A stretch of DNA of 47,565 nt, from NCBI GenBank assembly GCA_002428415.1, contig DIWI01000024.1, positions 94,078 through 141,642 on the forward strand, written 5' to 3'. The notes under the pieces are model-generated. The model had not been told where the DNA came from and ran no database searches. It worked only from the letters and a program-made list of their open reading frames with translations. Source of the stretch: Clostridiaceae bacterium UBA6110. Its GTDB lineage: Bacteria; Bacillota; Clostridia; Clostridiales; Clostridiaceae. Positions 1 through 7,386 of the stretch are shown one piece after another. Every line of letters begins with the position of its first letter. The stretch's first letter is position 1. The position numbers were made by a program, and so were the translations under genes.

Positions 1-137
1 TTTGCTACTGTAAGGTCCAGCGTCTTTCCGTCCTGTACTGTCTTCTTGAGCGATACGTAGGTGTCCTTGGTAAGCCTCTCCTTCATTACTGTGTCATTGA
101 AGACCATGCTCCCAAACAATTCCGGTACTCTGCACAT
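1..137 (-). CDS. glnN: Glutamine synthetase type III, N-terminal part (runs off left edge)
   Basis: The 45 visible residues begin MCRVPELFGSMVFND and continue with a KERL..DTY..LKKT stretch. This is the characteristic N-terminus of the large (about 700 aa) type III glutamine synthetases, which make glutamine from glutamate, ammonia and ATP in the cytoplasm. The start ATG at 137-135 has an AAGGAG ribosome site just upstream. The rest of the gene lies left of the window. Directly upstream on the same strand are a terminator hairpin and a consensus promoter, so expression is probably controlled by premature termination. Family assignment is confident from the opening motif; the catalytic domain cannot be seen. 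Confidence 0.85.
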   Translation of the reverse strand, partial: MCRVPELFGSMVFNDTVMKERLTKDTYVSLKKTVQDGKTLDLTVA

Positions 138-170
138 AATACACAACTCCTTATATTTTCAGTTGCAAGC

Positions 171-208
171 AAAAAAAAGGCGCTCGAAGACTACTGTCTT
201 CAAGCGCC
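171..208 (-). terminator. Intrinsic terminator/attenuator in the glnN leader
   Basis: On the minus strand, a 13-bp stem with one G-U pair (GGCGCTTGAAGAC / GTCTTCGAGCGCC, loop AGTA) is followed directly by eight T residues. It lies between the glnN promoter and its ribosome site, so it should end transcription before the gene unless antagonised. In Clostridia, nitrogen genes are often controlled by ANTAR-protein antitermination at such leader hairpins. That mechanism is inference here; no ANTAR gene is in the window. Confidence 0.85.
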
Positions 209-226
209 GTTGCTTGTATAACAGTT

Positions 227-255
227 ATTATATTTAGGACGAAGGTTAATGTCAA
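227..255 (-). promoter_or_regulatory. Consensus sigma-A promoter of glnN
   Basis: Reading the minus strand, TTGACA (255-250) and TATAAT (232-227) are separated by exactly 17 bp, a perfect match to consensus. The expected start point is near 220, so the attenuator hairpin is almost the first thing transcribed. Confidence 0.85.
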
Positions 256-346
256 GAAAAAAGTAAACTTTCGTTAAAAAATATTTGAAATATTTGGAGG
301 TGAATCTGGAGGAGTGAATTTTATTCTCATTTCCTTTCCTAACCAC

Positions 347-375
347 TTGACATTGCACCCTCAGGGGGCACAATT
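347..375 (+). promoter_or_regulatory. Possible promoter with dyad operator before the ZIP transporter gene
   Basis: TTGACA at 347-352 is followed 17 bp later by a weak -10, ACAATT (370-375). The spacer holds a 17-bp imperfect dyad, TGCACCCT-C-AGGGGGCA (354-370, one mismatch). A dyad inside the spacer is a common position for metal-sensing repressors or MerR-type activators, which would suit a metal-uptake gene. The binding protein is unknown. Confidence 0.45.
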
Positions 376-400
376 GAATTAGATGAAGGAGGTGGCTTAA

Positions 401-1213
401 ATGGAAGGCAACAATCTTGTGCTTGCTATCGGACTAGCCCTTTTTGCAGGCCTTTCAACCGGTATCGGTGGGCTATTTACCATACTCTTCAAAAGCACTA
501 ACAAGAAGCTTCTTTCCTACGCCCTTGGACTTTCAGCAGGTGTAATGATATATGTTTCCTTCGTTGAGCTTTTTGCCCAATCAGGGGACCTTCTCGCTGC
601 GGAATATGGTCCTAATCTCGGAGGAGTTATAAACGTGGCATCCTTCTTCGGGGGAATGCTTCTCATTGCAATAATCGACAAGCTCATTCCGTCATATGAG
701 AATCCCCATGAGGCGATAACCATAGAGGATCTGGATTCCTGCGACCCGAAGCATAGCGACAGGAAGCTCCTGAGGGTTGGAGCGGTGACTGCACTTGTCA
801 TAGCCGCGCACAATTTCCCTGAGGGTATCGCCACATTCATATCAGCCATGCAGAATCCTGCGACTGGCATACCCATAGCCTTTGCGGTTGCGATCCACAA
901 CATACCTGAGGGAATCGCCATAGCGGTGCCTGTTCACTGTGCGACAGGCAGCAAGAGAAAGGCAGTTGCAATGTCCTTTGCATCAGGACTCACCGAACCT
1001 CTTGGAGCGATCGCCGCTTACTTCATACTGATGCCTTATCTTAACGATACTCTGTTCGGAATACTCTTTGCCGGTATAGCAGGAATCATGGTGTTCATAT
1101 CCTTCGACGAGCTTCTGCCGACTGCAAGAGAATATGGGGAGCACCATATTTCAATCTACGGACTTATCACAGGAATGGCAATAATGGCCTTGAGCCTGAT
1201 ACTTGTATTCTAA
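401..1213 (+). CDS. zupT: ZIP family metal (zinc) transporter, ZupT-like
   Basis: A 270-aa integral membrane protein with about eight hydrophobic segments, the usual size for bacterial ZupT. The two signature metal-site motifs of the ZIP family are present: HNFPEG (about 137-142, in TM4) and HNIPEG (about 166-171, in TM5). A conserved GLTEPLGA stretch follows (about 196-203). These proteins import divalent metals such as Zn, Fe and Mn across the inner membrane. The start ATG has an excellent AAGGAGGTGG ribosome site at 386-395. The gene is monocistronic, with a possible operator-bearing promoter upstream. Metal specificity cannot be read from sequence. Confidence 0.92.
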   Translation: MEGNNLVLAIGLALFAGLSTGIGGLFTILFKSTNKKLLSYALGLSAGVMIYVSFVELFAQSGDLLAAEYGPNLGGVINVASFFGGMLLIAIIDKLIPSYENPHEAITIEDLDSCDPKHSDRKLLRVGAVTALVIAAHNFPEGIATFISAMQNPATGIPIAFAVAIHNIPEGIAIAVPVHCATGSKRKAVAMSFASGLTEPLGAIAAYFILMPYLNDTLFGILFAGIAGIMVFISFDELLPTAREYGEHHISIYGLITGMAIMALSLILVF

Positions 1214-1416
1214 GGCATAGGATTGTCTGAATAATGGAATGCAGGAAGGCCCTAGAGATTAAATGAGATTAGGTTAAGATTTTTTGTGTTGCGAGATGTG
1301 CAGTTTTATAATGATAAGGCTAAATGAAACTGCAATGTTAGTTTCACTTGGTCTTATAAAATATTTACTATTTATATTATAGTTATTAAATATGTTTTGA
1401 ACCTTAATTTGGTATC

Positions 1417-1450
1417 ATTTGTGCTTGTTGACTAAAAGTCTTGCACAAAT
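1417..1450. repeat. Inverted repeat in the 1214-1581 intergenic region
   Basis: ATTTGTGC and GCACAAAT (8 bp, perfect) flank an inner GACT-aaa-AGTC stem. There is no T-run, so it is not a convincing terminator. It may be an operator or a structured leader. The rest of the 370-bp gap is AT-rich; I see no gene in it, only a weak GAAACT/AGTTTC hairpin near 1326-1351. Confidence 0.4.
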
Positions 1451-1581
1451 ATACAGCATAATATTTACTGGATCAATTCACCTTAGTGTTAGATACAGAC
1501 GGAGAGCTTTACTTGGAAAGACCAATGCAAAGCAAGAAGAGTCCAGATTAAGGTTGCCATGACTGACATGGGGAGTTTGAA

Positions 1582-2253
1582 ATGAGTATTTTTAATGAAA
1601 CTGCACAACAATATGATGAATGGTATAAAGAAAAGAAAGGCGGCTTCATCGACAAGATTGAAACAGATTTGGCATTTGCTATGATTGAAACGTATGAGGG
1701 GATGAAAATACTTGATATCGGCTGTGGTACCGGGAATTTCAGCATGAAATTAGCAAAAATGGGCTGCAGAGTGACAGGAATCGATGTCTCACAGAAAATG
1801 CTTGATGTTGCAAGAGCCAAAGCATCACAAGAAGCACTCGATATAGCTTTCATTACAATGGACGCAGCTGATTTGAAGTTTGCGGATAATGAATTTGATG
1901 CTGTAGTTTCAATGGCTGCCTTTGAGTTCATCAAGGACGTCAAGATCGCAGTCAGCGAGATTTTCAGGGTTGTCAAGGCCGGTGGTCAGATACTTATAGG
2001 TACGATTAACAGGGAAAGCGAGTGGGGAGAATTTTATAGGTTGGATGAAGTGCGGGAAGGGTCAGTATTCAAGTACGCTGAATTCAAGTCACTAGAGGAG
2101 ATAATGAGCTGGAAACCTGAGAAGCTTTTGAAAACAGGAGAATGTTTGTTTGTTTCACCGTTCGCAGAAGAGTCTCTTTTCAATGATGAAACTGAAGAGC
2201 AATCTTCAAAGGGGAAAAGGGGTGGATTTATATGCGCTCTGTGGGAAAAGTAG
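1582..2253 (+). CDS. Class I SAM-dependent methyltransferase
   Basis: A 223-aa protein of the Methyltransf_11 type. Motif I, ILDIGCGTGNFS (about 43-54), binds S-adenosylmethionine. An acidic 'GID' loop follows (about 67), then a D.KFADNEFDAVVS block (motif II/post-I) near 96-111. No membrane segment or signal peptide. The C-terminal part (from about 145) carries little conservation that would fix the substrate. It overlaps the next gene by 22 bp, so the two are probably co-translated. Similar methyltransferases often sit beside metal or cofactor transport genes, but the substrate is unknown. Confidence 0.85.
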   Translation: MSIFNETAQQYDEWYKEKKGGFIDKIETDLAFAMIETYEGMKILDIGCGTGNFSMKLAKMGCRVTGIDVSQKMLDVARAKASQEALDIAFITMDAADLKFADNEFDAVVSMAAFEFIKDVKIAVSEIFRVVKAGGQILIGTINRESEWGEFYRLDEVREGSVFKYAEFKSLEEIMSWKPEKLLKTGECLFVSPFAEESLFNDETEEQSSKGKRGGFICALWEK

Positions 2254-2495
2254 CTTCATGCCAAATATCCTTCACACCGATAGGGAGCATAGATTATCTG
2301 GAAGAGATAAAAAAAGTTCTGAGCATCATAACTGCTTCGGGACTGAAGAATGATATCGGGGCACTGTCCACAGTCATAATAGGCGAAAGGAGTGAAGTGC
2401 TGAAACTTATAAAGGATATTTATGAGGCCATGGATGATGTTTGTGATTTCAGCATGGATGTGAAAATATCCAACCTATGCGGCTGTACAATATGA
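2232..2495 (+). CDS. MTH1187/YkoF-type thiamine-binding-like protein
   Basis: An 87-aa cytoplasmic protein. The pattern VASCQISFTPIGS, then DIGALSTVIIGE and a C-terminal MDVKISNLCG matches the small ferredoxin-fold family PF01910 (MTH1187/YqgV, related to YkoF). Some members bind thiamine or its pyrimidine moiety; the true role of most is unknown. The ATG lies inside the end of the methyltransferase gene, behind a GGGGTGG site. Downstream is the modABC molybdate transporter after a 318-bp gap, so a functional link to molybdate is only suggestive. Confidence 0.75.
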   Translation: MRSVGKVASCQISFTPIGSIDYLEEIKKVLSIITASGLKNDIGALSTVIIGERSEVLKLIKDIYEAMDDVCDFSMDVKISNLCGCTI

Positions 2496-2813
2496 CTGAT
2501 GGTACTTGCCGGAATAGACAATGCCATGGGAATGCTGATTGTTATCTGAATGGATGAAAGCCAGAGCGGGTTTTGCATAGGTCGGTACATATGGAGCATT
2601 CAGGAAATGAATTGACCATGTCAGCCTTAATGTTTCAGCTCATGGCCGTTATCCGGCAAATGGCCTTTTATGGTTGCTTGTTCTGATTATCAATGTGCTG
2701 AAATATGTCTGACTTGTTGTAAGAATGATTTTTTGTCATTTATTGGATAAGATAAGTCTGGAAGTTTGCTGTCTGTAATATAATGGCAGCTTTCTACAAA
2801 AGCGGAGGAGACA
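2496..2813 (+). other. Intergenic region before modA
   Basis: No gene is supported here. A TATAAT box at 2779-2784 could be the modA -10 element, but no good -35 is visible. A small GCCG/CGGC hairpin followed by GGCCTTTTAT near 2644-2672 may be a weak terminator of the preceding pair. I looked for a molybdenum-cofactor riboswitch and did not recognise one. Confidence 0.4.
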
Positions 2814-3590
2814 ATGAGAAAATCAACAGCCAAACTTCTGAGCGTCGCATGTCTGATGCTGCTTCTGACAGGATGTGTTGCAAATGCAGGTAAAAAGGAA
2901 TCAGTGATAACTTTTGCTGCGGCTGCAAGCTTGAAAAACTGCATGGATGACCACCTGATACCGATGTTCAGGGAAAAATACCCAGACATCAGGATCCAGG
3001 CGACATATGATAGCTCGGGCAAGCTTCAGTCACAGATTGAAGAGGGTGCATCCATAGATGTATTCATGTCAGCAGCCATGAAGCAAATGACCGAATTGGA
3101 AGAGAAGGGATTGGTTGCCGGGGATTCCATAATGCATCTTCTGGAAAACAAAATAGTACTCATAGTACCCGTGACCAGCAGCAAAGGCATGATTTCATTT
3201 GAAGATATCATTAATGCGGACAGGATAGCCATAGGGGATCCTGCAAGCGTACCAGCCGGACAATATGCAAAGGAAGCGCTGACCAGCCTTGGATTATGGG
3301 ACAAGGTGTCTGCAAATGCGAGCCTGGGTACGAATGTCACTGAAGTGCTCATATGGGTTGCTGAAGGAAGCGCTGAAGCTGGAATCGTATATTCAACAGA
3401 TGCAGCCTCAAACAATAAAGTCAAGGTAATTGCCGAAGCACCGTTGGGAAGTGTGTCGCAGATCATATATCCGGTAGGGATAGTCAAAGCCACAAAAGAG
3501 ATGGAATCAGCGAGGAGGTTCGTTGAATTCCTGAAGACCGACGAGGCATTGAAAGTATTTGAGTCATATGGATTTACAAGACTGGAATAG
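2814..3590 (+). CDS. modA: Molybdate ABC transporter substrate-binding lipoprotein
   Basis: A 258-aa precursor with a lipoprotein signal peptide; the lipobox LTGC puts the lipidated Cys at residue 21. The mature part starts ITFAAAASLKNCMDD and contains YDSSGKLQSQIEEGASIDVFMSA, the typical oxyanion-binding opening of ModA (Ser residues in AASL and SSGK coordinate the anion). IGDPASVPAGQYA and a late AEAGIVYSTDA are also family hallmarks. It captures molybdate or tungstate outside the membrane and hands it to ModB. First gene of a tight modABC operon. A good GGAGGAG ribosome site precedes the ATG. Confidence 0.93.
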   Translation: MRKSTAKLLSVACLMLLLTGCVANAGKKESVITFAAAASLKNCMDDHLIPMFREKYPDIRIQATYDSSGKLQSQIEEGASIDVFMSAAMKQMTELEEKGLVAGDSIMHLLENKIVLIVPVTSSKGMISFEDIINADRIAIGDPASVPAGQYAKEALTSLGLWDKVSANASLGTNVTEVLIWVAEGSAEAGIVYSTDAASNNKVKVIAEAPLGSVSQIIYPVGIVKATKEMESARRFVEFLKTDEALKVFESYGFTRLE

Positions 3591-3601
3591 GAGAATACGC
3601 T

Positions 3602-4273
3602 ATGGAGCTTTCACCTGTATTGATTTCCATGAAGACAGCATCTGCAGCCATTACCTTGACATTTGTGTCAGGGATTTTTGCGGCTAGATGGATTGCTGGA
3701 ATGAAATCTGAAAAAATGAAGATGATTTTGGATGGCTTACTGACACTTCCATTGGTCCTGCCTCCAACTGTAATTGGTTTTCTGCTTCTGATTATTTTTG
3801 GAGTCAACAGACCTATTGGAAGGCTATTGCTTGAATTTCTGGGTGTGAAGATTGTCTTTTCCTGGACAGCGACTGTCATAGCTGCAGTAGTCATTTCCTT
3901 CCCTCTGATGTATCGTACTGCAAGAGGCGCATTCGAGCAGGTAGACCAAGACCTCATAAGTGCCGCGAGGACATTAGGCGTGTCTGAAAGGAGGATCTTT
4001 TGGCGTATCATGATGCCGATTTCACTCCCAGGTGTTGCGGGTGGTGGTATCCTGGCATTTGCCAGAGGTTTGGGCGAGTTCGGTGCTACTGCGATGATTG
4101 CGGGGAACATTCAAAACAGTACAAGGACGATTCCCCTGGCGATCTACTCTGAGGTTGCAGCAGGGAACATGGAATCGGCAGCCTTCTATGTGATTGTTGT
4201 CCTATCAATTTCATTTGTAGTTGTTGTCCTGACTAATTACTTGTCGATGAAGGAAAGAAAATACCTTAAATGA
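3602..4273 (+). CDS. modB: Molybdate ABC transporter permease
   Basis: A 223-aa membrane protein with about five to six hydrophobic segments. It carries the permease EAA loop, here GAFEQVDQDLISAARTLGVSERRIFWRIMMP (in two overlapping stretches, about 110-140), followed by a GLGEFGATAMIAGN block that is very typical of ModB. It forms the channel through which ModA delivers molybdate, driven by ModC. It starts 11 bp after modA and its stop overlaps the start region of modC, so the three are one transcriptional unit. Confidence 0.93.
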   Translation: MELSPVLISMKTASAAITLTFVSGIFAARWIAGMKSEKMKMILDGLLTLPLVLPPTVIGFLLLIIFGVNRPIGRLLLEFLGVKIVFSWTATVIAAVVISFPLMYRTARGAFEQVDQDLISAARTLGVSERRIFWRIMMPISLPGVAGGGILAFARGLGEFGATAMIAGNIQNSTRTIPLAIYSEVAAGNMESAAFYVIVVLSISFVVVVLTNYLSMKERKYLK

Positions 4274-4287
4274 TAGAGGAGATGGCT

Positions 4288-5355
4288 ATGAGTCTTGTGG
4301 TTGAAATCAGAAAAAAAGTGAAAGGGTTTTCTCTTGACATCAATTTCAGGACTGATGGACTTAATCTGGGAATTCTTGGAGCCTCGGGCAGCGGGAAAAG
4401 CATGACGCTAAAATGTATCGCAGGAGTTGAAAAACCGGATGAAGGAAGGATAATACTTAATGGGAAAATTCTCTTCGATTCAGACAAAAGGATAAATCTT
4501 AAACCACAGGACAGGAATGTCGGATACTTGTTTCAAAATTATGCACTGTTTCCTCATTTGACCGTAGAGGAAAATATAGGAGCGGGATTAAGGCTTTCCC
4601 CCGATGAGAGGGGACTTAAAATCTGCGAATCGATTGAGTCTTTTCACCTGAAAGGTATGGAAAAGAAATATCCTAACCAGTTGTCAGGTGGACAGCAGCA
4701 AAGGGTCGCGCTTGCAAGGGCCATAGTCTACAGGCCCGATATACTGCTTCTGGACGAGCCATTTTCAGCCCTTGACTCCTATTTGAAGGAGCAGCTGCAG
4801 ATTGTAGTCCTCGAAATGCTGAAATTCTACGATGGAGAAGTGCTGATGGTAACCCATAGCAGCGACGAGATATATAGATTTACCAGAAGACTTGCCATAA
4901 TGGACAGAGGAAGGATGGTCTTGTCAGGCGATACAAAGGAAATATTCAGACAGCCCCTGCTGCTTTCAGCGGCAAGACTTACAGGCTGCAGGAACATTTC
5001 CAGATGCAAGGTATTGTCTTCCAATACTGTTTATGCAATCAACTGGGGCATGGTTCTTGAAACGGAAATGGCAGTATCTGAAAAAACAAGTCATATCGGC
5101 TTAATGCCAAATGCTTTTGAGGCTTATGACCCGAAAATGCTAAGGTCGGGAAAGAATGTGATTGAATGTCGTATAAACGAGATAATGGAGGACGTTTCTG
5201 AATACAACGTCTATTTTGAAAGTGCCACAGCCAGGAAAGAAGACTGCATGTCAAACCTACTGTACAAGGTTCCTAAAGATGAGTGGAATAACAGGGCCGA
5301 CAAGAAAAAGGTATTTCTGAGGATTCCTGAAAATGCGATTTTGCTACTTGAATGA
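4288..5355 (+). CDS. modC: Molybdate ABC transporter ATP-binding protein
   Basis: About 355 aa. Walker A GASGSGKS, Q-loop region (LFQNYALFPH), ABC signature LSGGQQQR, Walker B ILLLDEPFSALD and the switch His in VTHSS are all present in order. The C-terminal third, after about residue 235, is the extension expected to hold a molybdate-binding TOBE domain, though it is only weakly recognisable. I chose the ATG at 4288 because GAGGAG lies 6 bp upstream; an in-frame ATG at 4270 overlaps the modB stop and is the alternative. The protein energises molybdate uptake at the cytoplasmic face. Confidence 0.9.
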   Translation: MSLVVEIRKKVKGFSLDINFRTDGLNLGILGASGSGKSMTLKCIAGVEKPDEGRIILNGKILFDSDKRINLKPQDRNVGYLFQNYALFPHLTVEENIGAGLRLSPDERGLKICESIESFHLKGMEKKYPNQLSGGQQQRVALARAIVYRPDILLLDEPFSALDSYLKEQLQIVVLEMLKFYDGEVLMVTHSSDEIYRFTRRLAIMDRGRMVLSGDTKEIFRQPLLLSAARLTGCRNISRCKVLSSNTVYAINWGMVLETEMAVSEKTSHIGLMPNAFEAYDPKMLRSGKNVIECRINEIMEDVSEYNVYFESATARKEDCMSNLLYKVPKDEWNNRADKKKVFLRIPENAILLLE

Positions 5356-5555
5356 GATGGGTCAAAGATTCAATTTGTGAAAGACTGACCTGCAATATCA
5401 GATGCTCGGATCTCAAGACTAATGATTCAGACCAGTAGCCATTTCGTATCTGGTAACACTCTCCATATAATTCTCATTCAATATTCTGATTCTCATTTTT
5501 ATGCCATTATGAATGCATAAAAATCAGACCTGTCAGGAATAATGTCATTCAAGAA

Positions 5556-5609
5556 AAATAAGCATGAGCAAGCTCACGACTGGAGTCGCGATTTTACTCG
5601 TGCTTATTT
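5556..5609. terminator. Large hairpin after modC, possible terminator
   Basis: AAATAAGCATGAG and CTCGTGCTTATTT form a 13-bp stem with one wobble pair. They enclose a smaller CGAC-tgga-GTCG stem. The T-rich ends on both strands would fit a bidirectional terminator. The rest of the gap from 5356 to 5677 holds no recognisable gene. Confidence 0.5.
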
Positions 5610-5677
5610 CACTTGATCAAAAAAACATAGTGCAAACAGCGAATGAACAGGTATGTTCTTCTACATAAGTTTCATTG

Positions 5678-5728
5678 TTGACATATACCTTCAAAGGTTT
5701 ATACTAAGATTATAAGTGGCATATGTCA
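5678..5728 (+). promoter_or_regulatory. Twin-operator promoter of the DUF134/NifX/MinD cluster
   Basis: TTGACA (5678-5683), a 16-bp spacer and TATACT (5700-5705) form the promoter. The -35 box overlaps operator 1 (TGACATATACCT, degenerate right half). A second copy, GGCATATGTCAT, has its CATATG core at 5720-5725. Core centres are 38 bp apart. The same layout recurs before 11276, 27774 and 29665. Confidence 0.75.
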
Positions 5729-5766
5729 TAAAAGATGTGTGCAATTAGTGAATGAGGTGATGATCT

Positions 5767-6162
5767 ATGCCAAGACCGATGAAGTGGAGGAAGGTATGCT
5801 GCCTTCCGGACAGCCAGGTATTCGGCCCCATGGGCCAGAGAGCGATGACACTCGAAAGTGTTGTAATGACGGTTGATGAATATGAGACGATCAGGCTCAT
5901 AGACCTGGAGGGGATGATGCAGGAGGAATGTGCATCCAAGATGAACGTTGCAAGGACAACAGTACAGAAGATATACAACGATGCAAGGAAAAAGCTTGCT
6001 GATGTCATTGTGAACGGGAAGGTATTAAGGATAGAGGGCGGCGAGTACAGGCTCTACGACGAAAATGAAAGGCTCGATGACAGGGGCTGCTGCCAAAGGC
6101 ACAGAAGAATGGGACAGGTATCCTGGGACCCGGAAGATACAAAGGAAGGCGATAACTTATGA
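5767..6162 (+). CDS. DUF134 family HTH DNA-binding protein, candidate regulator of the cluster
   Basis: A 131-aa protein opening MPRPMKWRKVCCLP, the hallmark of the DUF134 (PF02001) family, with MTVDEYETIRLIDLEGM and then a sigma-70 region-4-like helix-turn-helix (QEECASKMNVARTTVQKIY, about 58-76). Members are predicted DNA-binding proteins, commonly found next to NifX-like and Mrp/MinD genes, but their targets are largely undescribed. It is first in its operon, behind a twin-operator promoter shared with three other loci. That makes it a natural candidate for the factor that binds TGACATATGTCA (inference). The tail holds CC and His residues that could bind metal or a cluster. Its stop overlaps the next start (ATGA). 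Confidence 0.88.
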   Translation: MPRPMKWRKVCCLPDSQVFGPMGQRAMTLESVVMTVDEYETIRLIDLEGMMQEECASKMNVARTTVQKIYNDARKKLADVIVNGKVLRIEGGEYRLYDENERLDDRGCCQRHRRMGQVSWDPEDTKEGDNL

Positions 6163-6527
6163 AGATAGTGATACCGGTAGAGGACAGGTCGATCGATGCA
6201 AAGGTAAGTGCACATTTCGGAAGAACACAGTATTATCTTGCATATGACGAAAAAACCAGGGAGTATGACATAGTTGAAAATGAGGCATCTTCAAGCCAGG
6301 GAGGTGCAGGGATAAAGGCTGCCCAGACTGTAGTGGACCTTGGAGCGGAGGTGCTGATAACACCAAGGCTTGGTGAAAATGCCGCAGAGGTGCTGCGTGC
6401 AGCTGGTATTAAGCTATATGCATCCGTTGAAGGTACTGCGTTTAACAATATCAGCAAGCTTATTTCCGGAGAGCTTGAGATACTTGAGGATATCCATCCG
6501 GGTTTTCACGGACATGGAGAAAAGTAG
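6159..6527 (+). CDS. NifX/NifB-C fold cofactor-binding protein (orange-protein-like)
   Basis: A 122-aa protein of the dinitrogenase iron-molybdenum cofactor family (PF02579): MKIVIPVED at the N-terminus, VSAHFGRTQYY (the conserved HFGR-type loop, about 18-22), and a glycine-rich half with GAEVLITPRLGENA. Related proteins carry Fe-Mo, Mo-Cu or Fe-S precursors between assembly steps; the D. vulgaris orange protein ORP binds a Mo-Cu cluster. The His-rich end (HPGFHGHGEK) could help bind metal. Start overlaps the DUF134 stop by 4 bp and its end overlaps the next gene by 14 bp, so it is in a translationally coupled operon. Confidence 0.88.
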   Translation: MKIVIPVEDRSIDAKVSAHFGRTQYYLAYDEKTREYDIVENEASSSQGGAGIKAAQTVVDLGAEVLITPRLGENAAEVLRAAGIKLYASVEGTAFNNISKLISGELEILEDIHPGFHGHGEK

Positions 6528-7386
6528 TCCAAGGATTGCAATCCTCAGCGGAAAGGGTGGTACTGGAAAGACCCTCGTATCAGTAAACCTGTCAGCGGTC
6601 TCAGATGGAGCTGTATATGTGGACTGTGACGTGGAAGAGCCAAATGGCCATATATTCCTGAAGCCGGAGTGGACTGAAAAGAAGACAGTGGCAACAAAGC
6701 TTCCACTTGTTGACAAAGGCCTTTGCACAGGCTGCAGGAAATGCATTGATTTCTGCCGTTTCAATGCTCTTGCGTACATTGCCAAAAGAATAGTGGTATT
6801 TGAGAATATCTGCCATTCCTGCGGAGGCTGTTCATTGGTCTGCCCGGAGAATGCAATATCCGAATATGACAACCCGATAGGCGAAATCAAGTCAGGATGG
6901 TCGGACAAGACCAGGGTCTATTCGGGAATAACAGACATAGGCGTAGAGTCAGGTGTCCCTGTAATAAGGCAGCTTCTGGAAGAGGTTAGGGATGAAAGTG
7001 GTACTGTAATTCTCGATTGTCCTCCCGGAAGCTCATGTTCTGTCATGGAGAGCATAAAGGATGCGGATTATTGTCTTCTGGTTGCCGAGCCATCGCTTTT
7101 CGGTGCTCATAACCTGAGGATGGTCCACCAGCTTGTCCTTTCACTTGGAAAGCCCTTCGGGGCAGTACTCAACAAATGCGGTGAAGGTGAAGACCCTTCT
7201 GAAAGGTATTGCCAGGAGAACAGCATAAGGATAATCGGGAGGATTCCTTTTGATATGGAGCTTGGGAGACTTAACTCCAACGGAATGATTGCCACAAGGG
7301 AAAATGAAAGATTTGAGGAAATGTTCAAAGAAATCTTCAATTCCCTGATGTCGGAGGTGAAATGTGAAACAGCTTCTGATTCTTAG
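6514..7386 (+). CDS. MinD-type ATPase with inserted 2x[4Fe-4S] ferredoxin domain (first)
   Basis: 290 aa. The deviant Walker A SGKGGTGKT is at 12-20. A two-cluster ferredoxin insert follows with Cys 71, 74, 77, 81 and 100, 103, 106, 110, then the MinD switch ILDCPPGSSC. This architecture matches DVU2103/DVU2104 of the Desulfovibrio orp operon and other NifX-linked ATPases, thought to act in metal-cluster assembly or transfer. I used the ATG at 6514 rather than an upstream in-frame ATG at 6370, because the extra 48 residues are only another frame of the NifX gene and do not match the family. No strong ribosome site, so it probably depends on coupled translation. Confidence 0.88.
   Translation: MEKSSPRIAILSGKGGTGKTLVSVNLSAVSDGAVYVDCDVEEPNGHIFLKPEWTEKKTVATKLPLVDKGLCTGCRKCIDFCRFNALAYIAKRIVVFENICHSCGGCSLVCPENAISEYDNPIGEIKSGWSDKTRVYSGITDIGVESGVPVIRQLLEEVRDESGTVILDCPPGSSCSVMESIKDADYCLLVAEPSLFGAHNLRMVHQLVLSLGKPFGAVLNKCGEGEDPSERYCQENSIRIIGRIPFDMELGRLNSNGMIATRENERFEEMFKEIFNSLMSEVKCETASDS

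Noticed and set aside
517..921. Long antisense ORFs opposite the ZIP gene and many others
   Set aside because: They mirror real genes with conserved motifs on the other strand and have no motifs of their own.
2496..2813. Possible molybdenum-cofactor riboswitch before modA
   Set aside because: I could not find the conserved stems of the Moco motif; only weak hairpins are present.
6370..6513. Upstream extension of the first ferredoxin-MinD ATPase (in-frame ATG at 6370)
   Set aside because: The extra 48 residues are an alternate frame of the NifX-like gene, and the family starts right before the P-loop; ATG 6514 fits.
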